This document shows positions 1 to 8,955 of a DNA stretch of 64,000 bases, piece by piece (position 1 is the first letter of the stretch; every line of letters starts with the position of its first letter). The DNA is from Dyella flagellata (GTDB lineage: Bacteria; Pseudomonadota; Gammaproteobacteria; Xanthomonadales; Rhodanobacteraceae). Made by a program: the position numbers and the translations under genes. Below the pieces are notes generated by a model. It worked only from the letters and a program-made list of their open reading frames with translations. It was not told where the DNA came from and did no database searches. The stretch lies in assembly GCF_030160275.1 (NCBI RefSeq), contig NZ_BSOA01000028.1:1-64000 (forward strand). The letters run 5' to 3'.

Positions 1-1
1 G

Positions 2-556
2 TTGCTGCCCAGCGGCGAGCGGCCGACGAGTCTCGGCGCGCTCGGCCTCGTGCTCGGCTTCGCCGGCCTCGCGATCGTGATCGTGCCGACCGTGCACGGC
101 GGCGCGAGCGCGTCGGGCATCGCAATCTCGCTGATCGCGGCGGTGGCGTGGGCCGCGGGTAGCCTGTGGGCGCGCCATCGCCTGCGCGCCTTGCCCGCGA
201 TGACGATCGCGAGCCATCAGATGCTGTTCGGCGCGCTGCCGCTGATCGCGATCGGCCTCGGCCGCGGCGAGCTCGCGCAACTGGCGCCGACCGGCGATGG
301 CCTACTCGCACTCGCGTACCTCATCGTGTTCGGCAACCTGATCGCGTACCTGGCGTTCGTGTTCCTCATGAACCACGCGTCGCCGGCCAAGGTCTCGACG
401 TATGCGTACATCAATCCGATCCTCGCGATCGCGCTCGGCAGCTGGCTCGCCGGCGAGCACCTGCCCGCGAACGGTCTCGTCGGCGCGGCGGCGATCCTCG
501 CCGGCGTCGCGCTCGCCAACCTCAGTACGAATAGCCGATCTCAACGTAGGTCTTGA
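2..556 (+). CDS. EamA/DMT-family transporter, C-terminal half (cut by window edge)
   Basis: C-terminal 184 residues of a drug/metabolite transporter of the EamA type, an inner-membrane exporter family of unknown substrate. The reading frame is open to the window edge, so the true start lies outside; family members are about 290-300 residues. About five hydrophobic segments are visible, and the second EamA repeat is recognisable (AWAAGSLWARHR, then ASPAKVSTYAYINPILA). GC and codon use are much higher than in the rest of the window. The last ~12 codons (after ALANLS) read into a remnant of an unrelated gene on the opposite strand, so the C-terminus is probably a recombination scar. The substrate cannot be inferred. 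Confidence 0.8.
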   Translation: MLPSGERPTSLGALGLVLGFAGLAIVIVPTVHGGASASGIAISLIAAVAWAAGSLWARHRLRALPAMTIASHQMLFGALPLIAIGLGRGELAQLAPTGDGLLALAYLIVFGNLIAYLAFVFLMNHASPAKVSTYAYINPILAIALGSWLAGEHLPANGLVGAAAILAGVALANLSTNSRSQRRS

Positions 557-740
557 TGCCCTCGCCGAAGCCGCGCAACAGGTACGAGCCGCTGAGCGTG
601 CTCTGTCGCCGGTGATGCCGCGGGTGTCGAAGCGGACATCGAGCCCCTACCAGCCGACCACCGGCGCATCCATCATGCCGGGCGCGTTGGGGAACATCTC
701 CGGCGCGAGCGGCAAGCCGGGTACACCTTCGCTATCGGCC
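522..740 (-). pseudogene. Remnant of an outer-membrane beta-barrel protein (C-terminal end)
   Basis: Read on the minus strand, a short open stretch ends at TGA 522-524. Its last residues (SGSYLLRGFG, then KTYVEIGYSY) alternate polar and aromatic residues and end in Tyr, the signature of a final outer-membrane beta strand. A second minus-strand piece just upstream (PEMFPNAPGMMDAPVVGW) ends in a TAG at 648-650. No full-length frame or start exists. I read this as a decayed fragment whose parent family I cannot name. It overlaps the 3' end of the transporter gene. Confidence 0.4.
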
Positions 741-1001
741 GCTCGCCACGTGAATGCCACCGTTCGCCACAAAGCAGCGGCGCGAGGGGCCACGCTATTG
801 AAAAATAAAAACTCATTATTTCCATGGCGGCTGAGTGGGCAGCGTGCGCGCGGGATCGAGGACTGACACAGCTTTCAACGAACGCCATGCGATGCCTTAG
901 CTCGCCCGTTTCGCTCACAAGCACGACAAAGGCGGACGAGAAAGACAATGGGCCACGAAGAACACGAAGCATATGAAGAACCAACAAGACGAGGATTGAA
1001 G
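741..1001. other. Intergenic stretch, nothing clear
   Basis: Between the gene remnant and the propeller gene. I see no convincing coding frame. The last 15 bases hold the ribosome-binding site (GAGG at 991-994) of the downstream gene. Confidence 0.4.
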
Positions 1002-1970
1002 ATGACTTGCTTTGAGGCTCACAAGTACTACCCAAGCAGCAAGTTCCAAGCCACTCCCGACAGAGGCTCTTCTTGGATACACCCAATTGTGGCAGCTGCC
1101 CTCGTCACTATCATGTTCGTGGCAACGAGTGCTTTCGCTGGCGTCGTCGCCGTGCCGGTAACATTGGGTGGCGTCATTCATTCCGACAGTGACGACACGC
1201 TTGCCTTCACACCGGATGGCAGCACCGTGTTCTTCGATCGCAGCGAAGGTCCGCACAAGACGGTGATGATTGCGCATCGTGTCGCCAACCATTGGTCAAA
1301 ACCCGAGGTTGCGAGTTTCTCCGGCCAATGGTTCGACCAAGACCCAGTAGTTTCGCCTGACGGGAGCTACATGCTGTTCAACTCAGATCGCCCCACCCAG
1401 CCGGGCGGAAAGCCACTGACACAGAACTATTTCGGCGGTGGTGTCACGGCGCCAGGCGCGAACATCTGGCGTGTCGACCGCACAACGCATGGCTGGGGCA
1501 AGCCCGTGTGGCTAGGCGCCATCGTCAACAGCGATGTTTTCATCGATTTCGCGAGCATCGCCAGCGACAACACGCTGTATTTCATGCGCTGGAACGCGGA
1601 GGGAAAAGCGATGCAGTTCTGGCGTTCCGCTTATAAGAACGGCCAATATCAATCACCGGAGCGCGTGATATTAGGCAAGCCCTCTGAAACGCTGCACGAT
1701 CCAGCTATAGCTCCCGATCAGTCATTTATTGTGTTCGACAGCGGAAGGATCAAAGGCGGGCTCGGCCGCCTGAAAATCGCGTTCCGCGATGGCGATCATT
1801 GGGGTGAACCCATTGATCTTGGGGATGATCTCAACAAGGATTTGCCATGGGGATCACATCTCGCGCCGGACGGGCACAATGTCTACGTCACCGGGAATTC
1901 CGGCATCTGGCAGATCTCGCTCGATCCCTGGTTGAAGGCGAGCCGGAACAACGAGAGGCCGCCCTTATGA
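1002..1970 (+). CDS. Secreted TolB/PD40-type beta-propeller protein
   Basis: About 322 residues. The ATG at 1002 is preferred because GAGG lies 7 nt upstream and an export signal (hydrophobic stretch HPIVAAALVTIMFVATSAFA) follows; a start at 948 would add 18 unlikely residues. The mature part has repeated PD40/WD40-like motifs of the form xPDGSxxxFxS: TPDGSTVFFD, SPDGSYMLFNSDR, APDQSFIVFDSG, APDGHNVYVTG. These predict a TolB-like propeller, probably periplasmic. Such proteins bind peptides, sugars or partner proteins, and no enzymatic role can be read here. A MITE-1 copy begins about 9 nt after the stop. The truncated gene at the right end of the window belongs to the same broad fold class. 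Confidence 0.75.
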   Translation: MTCFEAHKYYPSSKFQATPDRGSSWIHPIVAAALVTIMFVATSAFAGVVAVPVTLGGVIHSDSDDTLAFTPDGSTVFFDRSEGPHKTVMIAHRVANHWSKPEVASFSGQWFDQDPVVSPDGSYMLFNSDRPTQPGGKPLTQNYFGGGVTAPGANIWRVDRTTHGWGKPVWLGAIVNSDVFIDFASIASDNTLYFMRWNAEGKAMQFWRSAYKNGQYQSPERVILGKPSETLHDPAIAPDQSFIVFDSGRIKGGLGRLKIAFRDGDHWGEPIDLGDDLNKDLPWGSHLAPDGHNVYVTGNSGIWQISLDPWLKASRNNERPPL

Positions 1971-1978
1971 CGAACAAG

Positions 1979-2087
1979 CAATAGGGGCCATCCACTATTT
2001 GAACGTCAAGCGCGATGCCACAGCAAGCTAACTTCCCTTGTCACACGAACGTTTCAGCGGAGGACTAATTCATGGGTGTCTCCGATT
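1979..2087 (+). mobile_element. MITE-1 copy A (~109 bp)
   Basis: Full-length copy of a dispersed element. Left end AGGGGCCATCCACTATTTGAA, right end ATTCATGGGTGTCTCCGATT; the ends are imperfect inverted repeats (compare GGGGCCACCCA / TGGGTGGCCCC in better copies). The inner part CGCGATGCCACAGCAAGCTA is shared with the copies at 15557 and 26541. No coding capacity. Confidence 0.8.
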
Positions 2088-2278
2088 AGCTTAACAATTT
2101 TTTAGCGAGGCCGCAGCCGTCAAACCCGCCGGCTAGCTTTTTATCTTCTTGAGCGAAGCCTGATCAGGAATCCAACGCTCACGTCCGTGCCGTTCGCTGT
2201 GGGACAAACCCTACATGCAGCGAAATGGCTTTGCTGCTAGCCTTGCCCCGCTAATGTCTGCAATAGGGGGTTGTAGTC
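2088..2278. promoter_or_regulatory. Upstream region of the lipoprotein gene
   Basis: 190 bp, AT-richer than the flanks, between MITE-1 copy A and the lipoprotein start. It holds a strong purine run (AGGGGG at 2265-2270) 8 nt before ATG 2279, a good ribosome-binding site. No promoter could be called with confidence. Confidence 0.35.
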
Positions 2279-3715
2279 ATGCGCACGCTGAGTCATGTCT
2301 GGCTGATCGGTGGTTTTATTGCGCTTGGCGGCTGTACGGCGAACCAGCTAAGCATCCACAGAAAAGATCGTGTGTTCGATGATGCGGATATGAAAGTCAC
2401 TGTCATCGCCACTGATGTGCGAGCTCGTAGCCACACGCTCGCTCAGGTAAAAGTGGGGAACGAGTGGCGACTAAAAGAATGTCGTGATATTCCATCTGAC
2501 GTGTATACCTTGATGGGTGCAAACGTACAGGGTGGATTGAGCTTTCAAAGTGCCAAACCTGATCCTGAAATTAGCGGGTCCATGGCGTATGCCATTCAAG
2601 AATCGGGACGCCAGATTCAGCGCTCCCAGGCACACAATCTTCTCAACAGCATTCACGAAGATCATTGCTCCCAATGGCAGGGCGGATCCATTGGTGACGC
2701 TCAATACCTTGCCCTATCCGTAATGGATCAACGCATCGTGGTCGCATTGAGTGCGATTGAGAACCTTTCATCCATGGTGCAATCGCCATTGGAGCCAGAG
2801 GCCTTCTCGGCCTCAGCGCCCACCGCGAACGCTATCGCGTATATCAAGAAGGACGTCGATGCGAAGCAGGCGAAGGCCGATCAGCTGGCAAATGTCGTCA
2901 AAACAGATTTGAAGGGGGTGAAGGGTGTCGACGGGAAGGACCCCACCTGTAGCGATATCACCGATACACAATTGCAGGAAAAGTGCCAAAAAGATCAATC
3001 GGATGCAACGTCATCCCAGGCACTAGCCGACCATGGAAAAGTATTCCTACAAGAGCTATCGGCTAACACTACTGACGGGGGAGCGGTGCATGACGGTAAA
3101 GGTAGTACTGTCGCAAATATGGCGGGTGATCCACAAACTCCTGCAGCGCACTACAGTGATGCGGTGATGCTTAAGGTTGCGGACAGCATCACAGAGATCG
3201 CTACCTTGGGAATGGCGAATGATCCGGATAACTTCGCGAAGATCGTGGATGTTCTGACGCAAAAAACCCAAGAGCAGGAGCGCGCGGCGGAAGGCCCCAC
3301 GGCCTTGGCCGTTGGTGTGACGAGTCGGCCACAATTTCCGGTGACCTCCGCTCAGGACGGGCAACGTCGACTATACATTCAGGTCGCAGACGAAGCGGAC
3401 CGTGCGAAAGGCAATGATTTAGTACAGGCGCTACGAGCAGCTTATGGCAAAACGCTGGCACTCGGCCGTGTCGAGCGAAAAGGCGATACGACATATAGCT
3501 TCATTCGCTACTACCGACAAGCGGACGAGGCTTTCGTTGATCAGCTAAGGTCGTTGATAGCACCTATTCTTGGGCAAGCTCCCGTAAAGGAGCCTTTGTT
3601 TGATTTTATGCCTCCGCCTAAACCAGGCTTGATTGAACTTTGGATCGGATCATCCACTCATTTGCAGAAGTTCCAGCCACTTCAATTGCAGAGTTCGATT
3701 CGATCGATAAAGTAA
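2279..3715 (+). CDS. Large lipoprotein of unknown function
   Basis: 478 residues. The N-terminus MRTLSHVWLIGGFIALGGC is a type II signal peptide with lipobox LGGC (Cys19), so the product is a lipid-anchored envelope protein. I do not recognise a family. The middle (about residues 170-330) is charged and probably helical, and a C-terminal domain (about 360-450) contains RLYIQVADEADRAKGNDLV. The last ~20 residues look odd: a +1 frame gives a more natural tail (AEFDSIDKVIDRH), so a late frameshift is possible. It is the first gene of a lower-GC cluster with two membrane proteins and a hydrolase downstream, though about 400 nt separate it from them. Confidence 0.7.
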   Translation: MRTLSHVWLIGGFIALGGCTANQLSIHRKDRVFDDADMKVTVIATDVRARSHTLAQVKVGNEWRLKECRDIPSDVYTLMGANVQGGLSFQSAKPDPEISGSMAYAIQESGRQIQRSQAHNLLNSIHEDHCSQWQGGSIGDAQYLALSVMDQRIVVALSAIENLSSMVQSPLEPEAFSASAPTANAIAYIKKDVDAKQAKADQLANVVKTDLKGVKGVDGKDPTCSDITDTQLQEKCQKDQSDATSSQALADHGKVFLQELSANTTDGGAVHDGKGSTVANMAGDPQTPAAHYSDAVMLKVADSITEIATLGMANDPDNFAKIVDVLTQKTQEQERAAEGPTALAVGVTSRPQFPVTSAQDGQRRLYIQVADEADRAKGNDLVQALRAAYGKTLALGRVERKGDTTYSFIRYYRQADEAFVDQLRSLIAPILGQAPVKEPLFDFMPPPKPGLIELWIGSSTHLQKFQPLQLQSSIRSIK

Positions 3716-3753
3716 TTGATCGGCATTAAACTCCTACGTGCCACCATGACAAG

Positions 3754-3873
3754 ATGCTCGATCAGCTATTCGATGCCTATGAGCGCATACTTGGAGACTC
3801 GAATGATGCGTGGCTCCGCTTGCGCCACCAGACCGCTCATACGGTCGGTGCGCCCGAAGCGGGAAGTGGATGA
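3754..3873 (+). CDS. Possible small ORF, 39 residues (or gene fragment)
   Basis: ATG at 3754, TGA at 3871-3873. The frame gives a protein-like composition (MLDQLFDAYERILGDSNDAW and on), unlike the other frames here. No good ribosome-binding site is visible. It may be a remnant of a longer gene, since the rest of 3716-4132 shows no clear coding frame. Confidence 0.25.
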   Translation: MLDQLFDAYERILGDSNDAWLRLRHQTAHTVGAPEAGSG

Positions 3874-4132
3874 CTGCGAGGAAACACATATGCGCCGCAA
3901 GATGCCGACAAATACAACTTCATAGAGCACCCACGCTGATTCGATCTAGCTTGCAGTTACACGTAGGTAATGCCGGCGCACCGATGCATTTTTGATCGAT
4001 CGTACTTCGCCTGAGTTCCGTCTTTGGTCACATGATCCATTGAAATGGTCGCCTGCTTGCCAATGTTTTGCGGCGCCAGACGGCCATCACGATGATCGCG
4101 CATCCACTCAGCCAAACTTTGGGGAGAAGTTC

Positions 4133-4849
4133 ATGAGCTTATGGGATACCGCCAGCCTGGGAGCAGCGATCGCTGCCGTTGGTGCACTGGGCACTGCTGC
4201 GTTTGGTCTCGTCGATTCCTTCAAGATGCTTCCAAGCGGCGGCATTTCCAACGCAGGATACATCTACATCGAGCAAGCAATTCAGATCTTCTTCAAGGAT
4301 GCGACCAGAAAGAATGCGCCAGCCGATCTGAAACAGTTGTTTGAAACCTTACATGGGAACTGGATCAACGGAACTGCGCTTGCCGATCAAAAGGCCATTG
4401 CGAAGTCGCTGATCAAGCTCCGACTCAATTCGACGACGGCACCCGACTTCGCGAAAGCGACGGCTGTGGATTCGCCCTCACTGACTAGCGCCGGTCAGAA
4501 GATGGCGACTGGCGCCTCCTTGACATCGGAAGAAAGCAATGCCCTAGGCCGATTCGATCTAGCGTTGACGGCGATCCTGGATGGGAAATACCAGCACGCG
4601 GACCAGCGGTATCGAAACGCTGCCAAGCTGACCGCAATGTTCGTAGCGATCGTTCTCGCGTTTTTCGGTGGATGGATCAACTACGGCAGCGATAACGGTG
4701 GCGGGTTGATGCTCAACTATCTCGGAACCGCAGACATGTGGCGGGCGCTCCTTGCTGGATTTCTGGCGACACCTTTGGCACCTATAACCAAGGACCTCTC
4801 CAGTGCATTGGCAGCTGGAGTCAAGGTGGCACAATCCCTCAGGAGCTGA
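4133..4849 (+). CDS. Membrane protein of unknown function
   Basis: 238 residues. ATG 4133 is chosen over the upstream in-frame start at 3992 because GGGGAGAAG lies just before it and the intervening residues are not protein-like. Hydrophobic segments: a small N-terminal one (about 10-27), one at about 165-184 (MFVAIVLAFFGGW) and a weaker one near 210-230. The region between segments 1 and 2 is probably a soluble helical domain. It is followed 3 nt later by the hydrolase gene and then by another membrane protein, forming a tight three-gene operon. No family recognised. Confidence 0.75.
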   Translation: MSLWDTASLGAAIAAVGALGTAAFGLVDSFKMLPSGGISNAGYIYIEQAIQIFFKDATRKNAPADLKQLFETLHGNWINGTALADQKAIAKSLIKLRLNSTTAPDFAKATAVDSPSLTSAGQKMATGASLTSEESNALGRFDLALTAILDGKYQHADQRYRNAAKLTAMFVAIVLAFFGGWINYGSDNGGGLMLNYLGTADMWRALLAGFLATPLAPITKDLSSALAAGVKVAQSLRS

Positions 4850-4852
4850 GAT

Positions 4853-5737
4853 ATGTCGATACTCTTTATTAATTTGCGTGCATCACCGAGCGGCGGAATG
4901 GTCGCCGGCGAGGCCACGTCTTGGGATGATGGCACCAGGTACGTCTCGCCACAGGAATTCGCCAATCGCATTGCCGGCCGCAACGTGGTGTTCGTTACCC
5001 ATGGATTCAATGTCGACCAGGCGAATGGAATCCAGGATTTGACCACCTGGAGTGACCGTTATGCGCTACCCGATTCGTGGATCTATGTAGGCATTCTATG
5101 GCCGGGCGACTGCCGATTGGAGATATTTGTAGACTACGTTTACGAAGGTCCCGAGGCCATCTCAAGCGGCCAACTCCTCGCGAATTATCTGAACCAGTAT
5201 GCGAAACAGGCGCAAAGCTATTCGTTCGTCGCGCATAGTTTGGGAGCACGCATGGTCCTTGAGGCGGTGCGCGGGCTCGAAAGCGACACCCAATGCGTCG
5301 TCCTGATGGCAGGAGCGATCGAAGACGACTGCTTCGCCAGGGAATACGCTGATGCTGCGGCAAAGATCTCCAGGATCCACGTTGTAGCATCAAGATGCGA
5401 CCGTGTTTTGGAGTGGGCATTTCCCGCCGGCAATCTCATCGGCGAAATCGTCATGCATGGTCATCCCTACGATCGCTCACCCCTGGGTCGCAACGGGCCT
5501 GCTAGACCGACGCCGCCGAACCTCAGTATTGACTCCTGGCAGATTCCTGACGGATGGAATTTTGGGCATACCGATTACTTGCCGGGTCAGGCAATCGCAC
5601 CAGAATTGCCGTTACCAGTTCCTGCGCCTGGGCCGGACTCCGGAGTGCCAGTCGACCTGACTAACCTATCGAACGAGGTGTGGAAGCCCGCGTGGTCAGC
5701 GGGCGCTGCCACGACGTTTCTCTTACACAAACCGTAA
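4853..5737 (+). CDS. Alpha/beta hydrolase (DUF900-like)
   Basis: 294 residues, no signal peptide, probably cytoplasmic. An oxyanion-loop HGFN motif (VVFVTHGFN, about residues 45-53) and the nucleophile elbow AHSLGAR give an active-site Ser. A likely acid follows in SRCDRV and a His in FGHTDY, so the triad seems intact. The fold and HGFN motif resemble DUF900/lipase-like hydrolases, often esterases of unknown substrate. It lies between two membrane-protein genes, 3 nt after the first and 20 nt before the second, so its substrate or partner may be at the inner membrane. The C-terminus is Pro-rich (PELPLPVPAPGPDSG). Confidence 0.8.
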   Translation: MSILFINLRASPSGGMVAGEATSWDDGTRYVSPQEFANRIAGRNVVFVTHGFNVDQANGIQDLTTWSDRYALPDSWIYVGILWPGDCRLEIFVDYVYEGPEAISSGQLLANYLNQYAKQAQSYSFVAHSLGARMVLEAVRGLESDTQCVVLMAGAIEDDCFAREYADAAAKISRIHVVASRCDRVLEWAFPAGNLIGEIVMHGHPYDRSPLGRNGPARPTPPNLSIDSWQIPDGWNFGHTDYLPGQAIAPELPLPVPAPGPDSGVPVDLTNLSNEVWKPAWSAGAATTFLLHKP

Positions 5738-5757
5738 GCCGAAATGGAGAATTCCGT

Positions 5758-6366
5758 ATGGAAGTTCCTCACGCGATTGACACCCCTGCCCGCCCAGCGG
5801 TGGCTGATGCGCTCGACAGGCTCAAGCTGTTCCTCGACTACTTGAAAGTTGAGATGACGATCATGGGATTGTTGTCGGCCTTCTGCGTCGCGGCCCTAGG
5901 TGTCGCGGCCAAGGTAGCCACGAATGAACCTCAAGCCCAATGGTTCCAAGCGTTGTGGTACACCTCCTACTACTACGTTCTAGCAGCCGCAGCTCTCGTA
6001 TTTCTTGCCGCACTCCTGTTCTACCTCCAGCGCTCCGAGCTGGCTTGGCACTACGGGCAGCTAACGCTGTCGATCCAGGATGTCGATATAGGTGTGGACT
6101 CGACCAAAGATCTTCTGTTCAGCGCGGACAGTTGGGCGACATGGGCCCGATACCACTATGCATTCGCTGCACTCGTGGCCGCTGGCATCGAGCTTGGCAT
6201 AGCAGTTGGTGTGCTGACGTCCTCGATTGCGCGTAGTGGCGCGGTAACCACAGTGTTCGTGGCGCTACCACCCTTACTCGCTGCAGGAGCAACCATCGTG
6301 TGGCGAACGATTTTGAAGAAACAAGACAACAACCAGACGGAGGCGCGAGAAGCCGCGAAGGTTTAG
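5758..6366 (+). CDS. Four-helix membrane protein of unknown function
   Basis: 202 residues from ATG 5758 (TGGAGA about 8 nt upstream). Four transmembrane segments are visible at about residues 33-54, 75-93, 134-153 and 163-181, in two hairpins separated by a soluble loop (AWHYGQLTLSIQDVDIGVDS). The C-terminal tail is charged (KKQDNNQTEAREAAKV). Third gene of the operon with the membrane protein at 4133 and the hydrolase at 4853. The two-hairpin layout is vaguely like small predicted sensor or channel proteins found beside effector enzymes, but no family match can be claimed. Confidence 0.75.
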   Translation: MEVPHAIDTPARPAVADALDRLKLFLDYLKVEMTIMGLLSAFCVAALGVAAKVATNEPQAQWFQALWYTSYYYVLAAAALVFLAALLFYLQRSELAWHYGQLTLSIQDVDIGVDSTKDLLFSADSWATWARYHYAFAALVAAGIELGIAVGVLTSSIARSGAVTTVFVALPPLLAAGATIVWRTILKKQDNNQTEAREAAKV

Positions 6367-6562
6367 TCGCTGGATGCAGTGCCAATGGGCTGCTTATGCC
6401 TTTCCGCTTTCGAAATGATGGCTAGAGAGTACTTGTGGCACACGAAAACCCCGCCGAAAGCGCGCATTTTACTTCGCCATTGCAATGCATATTCTATGCA
6501 CGGCTCGTATTCGCATAGGTCAGAACTAGTGCTGGCATACGTTTCAGGGGCGTGGAAAAACC

Positions 6563-7297
6563 ATGGAAAACCGCGCGGATATCGACTCGCCACAAATCTA
6601 CGCCAGAGCAGCTGGATGGCTCTACCTGGTCGTTATCGCAGCAGGTTTTTTCGCTGAGTTCTTCGTACGAGAAAGGCTCATCAATTACGGCGACGCATCG
6701 GCCAGCGCCCACGCCATCATGGCCAACGGGTTGCTGTTTCGCCTTGGTTTTTCAGCGGACCTCGCAACGATCGTTTGTGACATCCCCATGGAGATGATGT
6801 TTTACCTATTGCTAAGACCTGTGAATAAGCACATGGCGCTGCTTGTGATGCTTTTCGCGCTCCTAGGCGACGCCACCATGGCGGCCAGCGAACTCCACGG
6901 TTTCGCACCACTACTTATCCTAGGCGACAGCCCATACCTCACGGCCTTCAGTACAAGCCAATTGCAAGCCATGGCTTTGCTAAACATGCATTCGCTTACA
7001 GCAGGCCTGGTGGCAAGCATGGTTTTCTTTGGCTGCCACTGTTTTTTTCTTGGCTACTTGGTTTTCAAGTCAGGTTATCTTCCAAAGATCATAGGCATTC
7101 TTATCGTGATTGCCTGCCCTTGCCTGTTGATCAATAGCTTCGGTTACTTTCTTGCACCAGGCCTGATACCTGAATTCATTCTCCTACCTGATCTCATCGC
7201 AGAACTGGCGCTTTGCGTATGGCTGATCGTGATGGGTGTGAATATTGCAAAATGGAAAGAGAGCGCGCGCTCCGTCCGTGGCCATGCATCGGATTGA
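6563..7297 (+). CDS. DUF4386 family integral membrane protein
   Basis: 244 residues with about six hydrophobic segments. The opening ARAAGWLYLVVIAAGFFAEF and the closing segments (GYLPKIIGILIVIACPCLL) match the DUF4386 family of multi-pass inner-membrane proteins of unknown function. ATG 6563 follows a weak ribosome-binding site (GTGGAAA). Separated by ~196 nt from the upstream operon, so probably transcribed on its own. An inverted repeat at 7313-7375 may terminate it. Confidence 0.8.
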   Translation: MENRADIDSPQIYARAAGWLYLVVIAAGFFAEFFVRERLINYGDASASAHAIMANGLLFRLGFSADLATIVCDIPMEMMFYLLLRPVNKHMALLVMLFALLGDATMAASELHGFAPLLILGDSPYLTAFSTSQLQAMALLNMHSLTAGLVASMVFFGCHCFFLGYLVFKSGYLPKIIGILIVIACPCLLINSFGYFLAPGLIPEFILLPDLIAELALCVWLIVMGVNIAKWKESARSVRGHASD

Positions 7298-7312
7298 GAG
7301 CATAGAAAAGAG

Positions 7313-7375
7313 CGGTTCCGGGTTGACTTACTCGTCGCCACAGCGGTGATGGCGAAATAACTGAACCTGGAACCG
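7313..7375 (+). terminator. Imperfect inverted repeat after the DUF4386 gene
   Basis: CGGTTCCGGGTT (7313-7324) and AACCTGGAACCG (7364-7375) pair at 11 of 12 positions around a 39-nt loop. It lies 15 nt past the stop codon. There is no U-tract, so termination is only one reading. Confidence 0.3.
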
Positions 7376-7391
7376 TTGTCGAACGGTTATC

Positions 7392-7504
7392 CGAAGGCTG
7401 CTTGGGCCGATCGGGCATGTCCCACCCGCCGAAGCCAAAGCGGCTTACTGTCAACACCACACCATGCTGCCTATCGCGACGTGACTCATACCAAGCAGCC
7501 TTCG
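7392..7504. repeat. 14-bp perfect inverted repeat spanning 113 bp
   Basis: CGAAGGCTGCTTGG (7392-7405) and CCAAGCAGCCTTCG (7491-7504) are exact reverse complements, 85 nt apart. They lie between the convergent DUF4386 and HAF-repeat genes. The interval could be a small non-autonomous element or a long hairpin. No second copy was found in the window. Confidence 0.5.
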
Positions 7505-7544
7505 AGATTCCCGTGCTGGTTCAATGACGCTACGAAAACGCTCG

Positions 7545-8846
7545 TTAACGCACTAATTGGCCGCGGGGTGTGGATTTCTTCAAAAATCGTGTAACAGCGT
7601 CCGCTGCGGGGAAATTGGATTGCAGGCACATAGGTTCGGCCTGTGCAATCGATTCACCCACGCTTTGCTCAACAGGGGTTGCTAGAAAGGCATGCATCTC
7701 GCCCTGGTGCGACCCGCTGCATACGATGGCCATGCCGCCGATTTGTCCGCGGTTGTTGATCTTCGCGGCGAAGGTCGCGAACAGCTTGGAACTGGCAGGG
7801 AATAACGTGTTGAGGTCGGTCATCACGCCGTTCTGCCAAATGAAGGCATGAGACCAGAAGAAGTTGGCGTTCCACTCACCCCCCACTACTTGGCCCTGGT
7901 TGTTGTTACCGAAAGCTATGCCCGCAGCATCTCCCGGCAGCAGTCCGAGCACGGTGGTGAGTTTGGTGGCGCCTGTGCCTTGGACAATCTGCCAAATCGC
8001 GCCAGTCTGGGTCGTTCCGTCAGCACTGCCGACTGTTCCAACAATTTGGCCCTGGTTGTTGATGTTCTCAGCGAAGCCACCGGTTCCGAGGTCAGAAAGC
8101 GCGGACGCAGTGCGGTTTTGCCACAATATGCCGTGAATGGGTCCGCTGCAGTTTCCCGAGTAGCCTACGGCCTGACCACGATCGTTGATCCAAAATGCGA
8201 ACCCGTCTGTATCACGATCCACTGTAGGAAGAGCGTGGGCGTTGCCGTTTTCCCACAACACCGGCAATTGAACCCGATTATTCATCGTGCCAGGTTGGCA
8301 TGAAGAGTCCACGGCACCGTTTTCTGCCATTCCCACGATTTGTCCACGGTTATTGATCGCGCTCGCCTCTCCGTTATTTCCGCCTAGTGTTGGGAGGGCG
8401 CGCATATGGAAGGGCTGCCAAAGAAACGGAAGACACGTAAGGTGGGTGCCGAATCCGCAAATGTCTTCGCCGTTCGGGTCTGGGACAGCCGTTTCAGAAT
8501 CACCCACTACCTGCGCGAGGTCGTTGATCTCGCCAAAGTTCATCCAACTGTTCGGTCCACCGAGCGTGCCGAGATCGAAGTAGTAGCCGTCGACGTTTAT
8601 CAGTGCGCGTCCGTTTAAAGGTACACCGGATAACGAATCGCCCTGCCCCGGCAGGAAGTTCCCAGCCATGATCTCCGACCAGCCCTCATTGTTGACGGAC
8701 ATGATCATCGAATAGTTGTCATTCTTCGGAACGCCCAGATCGGTAACCTGGTAGCTCACCTGGGCATAGGCATTGCCAAAGCAAGTCAGGGCAAACATCG
8801 AAGCGCAAGGTATCCAGAGATCGCGCAGCTGCCTGAACATGTTCAT
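7545..8846 (-). CDS. Secreted HAF-repeat protein
   Basis: 433 residues from the ATG at 8846. GGAGG lies 7 nt before that codon and would be inside the reading frame if the upstream ATG (8861) were used. Signal peptide MNMFRQLRDLWIPCASMFAL, ending near NAYA. The mature part carries many HAF-type repeats pairing a phrase such as INNRGQIVG or INNQGQIVG with HAFIWQNG or PVLWENG. These form an extracellular repeat protein, probably beta-propeller-like, with unknown function. A second, more divergent member is at 15761-16660. The divergent neighbour is an HxlR regulator with a strong palindrome between them, which may control both. Confidence 0.85.
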   Translation of the reverse strand: MNMFRQLRDLWIPCASMFALTCFGNAYAQVSYQVTDLGVPKNDNYSMIMSVNNEGWSEIMAGNFLPGQGDSLSGVPLNGRALINVDGYYFDLGTLGGPNSWMNFGEINDLAQVVGDSETAVPDPNGEDICGFGTHLTCLPFLWQPFHMRALPTLGGNNGEASAINNRGQIVGMAENGAVDSSCQPGTMNNRVQLPVLWENGNAHALPTVDRDTDGFAFWINDRGQAVGYSGNCSGPIHGILWQNRTASALSDLGTGGFAENINNQGQIVGTVGSADGTTQTGAIWQIVQGTGATKLTTVLGLLPGDAAGIAFGNNNQGQVVGGEWNANFFWSHAFIWQNGVMTDLNTLFPASSKLFATFAAKINNRGQIGGMAIVCSGSHQGEMHAFLATPVEQSVGESIAQAEPMCLQSNFPAADAVTRFLKKSTPRGQLVR

Positions 8847-8955
8847 ATTTTTGCCTCCCACGAAGTTTCAGTCCCGACCCCCCAGGTTCCTGAAAACGCA
8901 GCCCTCCACGCGAGCGCCAGTTGGGCGGTGCTCGCGCTTTGATAGCTGGTTAAAT

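Noticed and set aside
3992-4132. Upstream start for the membrane protein at 4133
   Set aside because: ATG 4133 has GGGGAGAAG just before it; the upstream residues are not protein-like.
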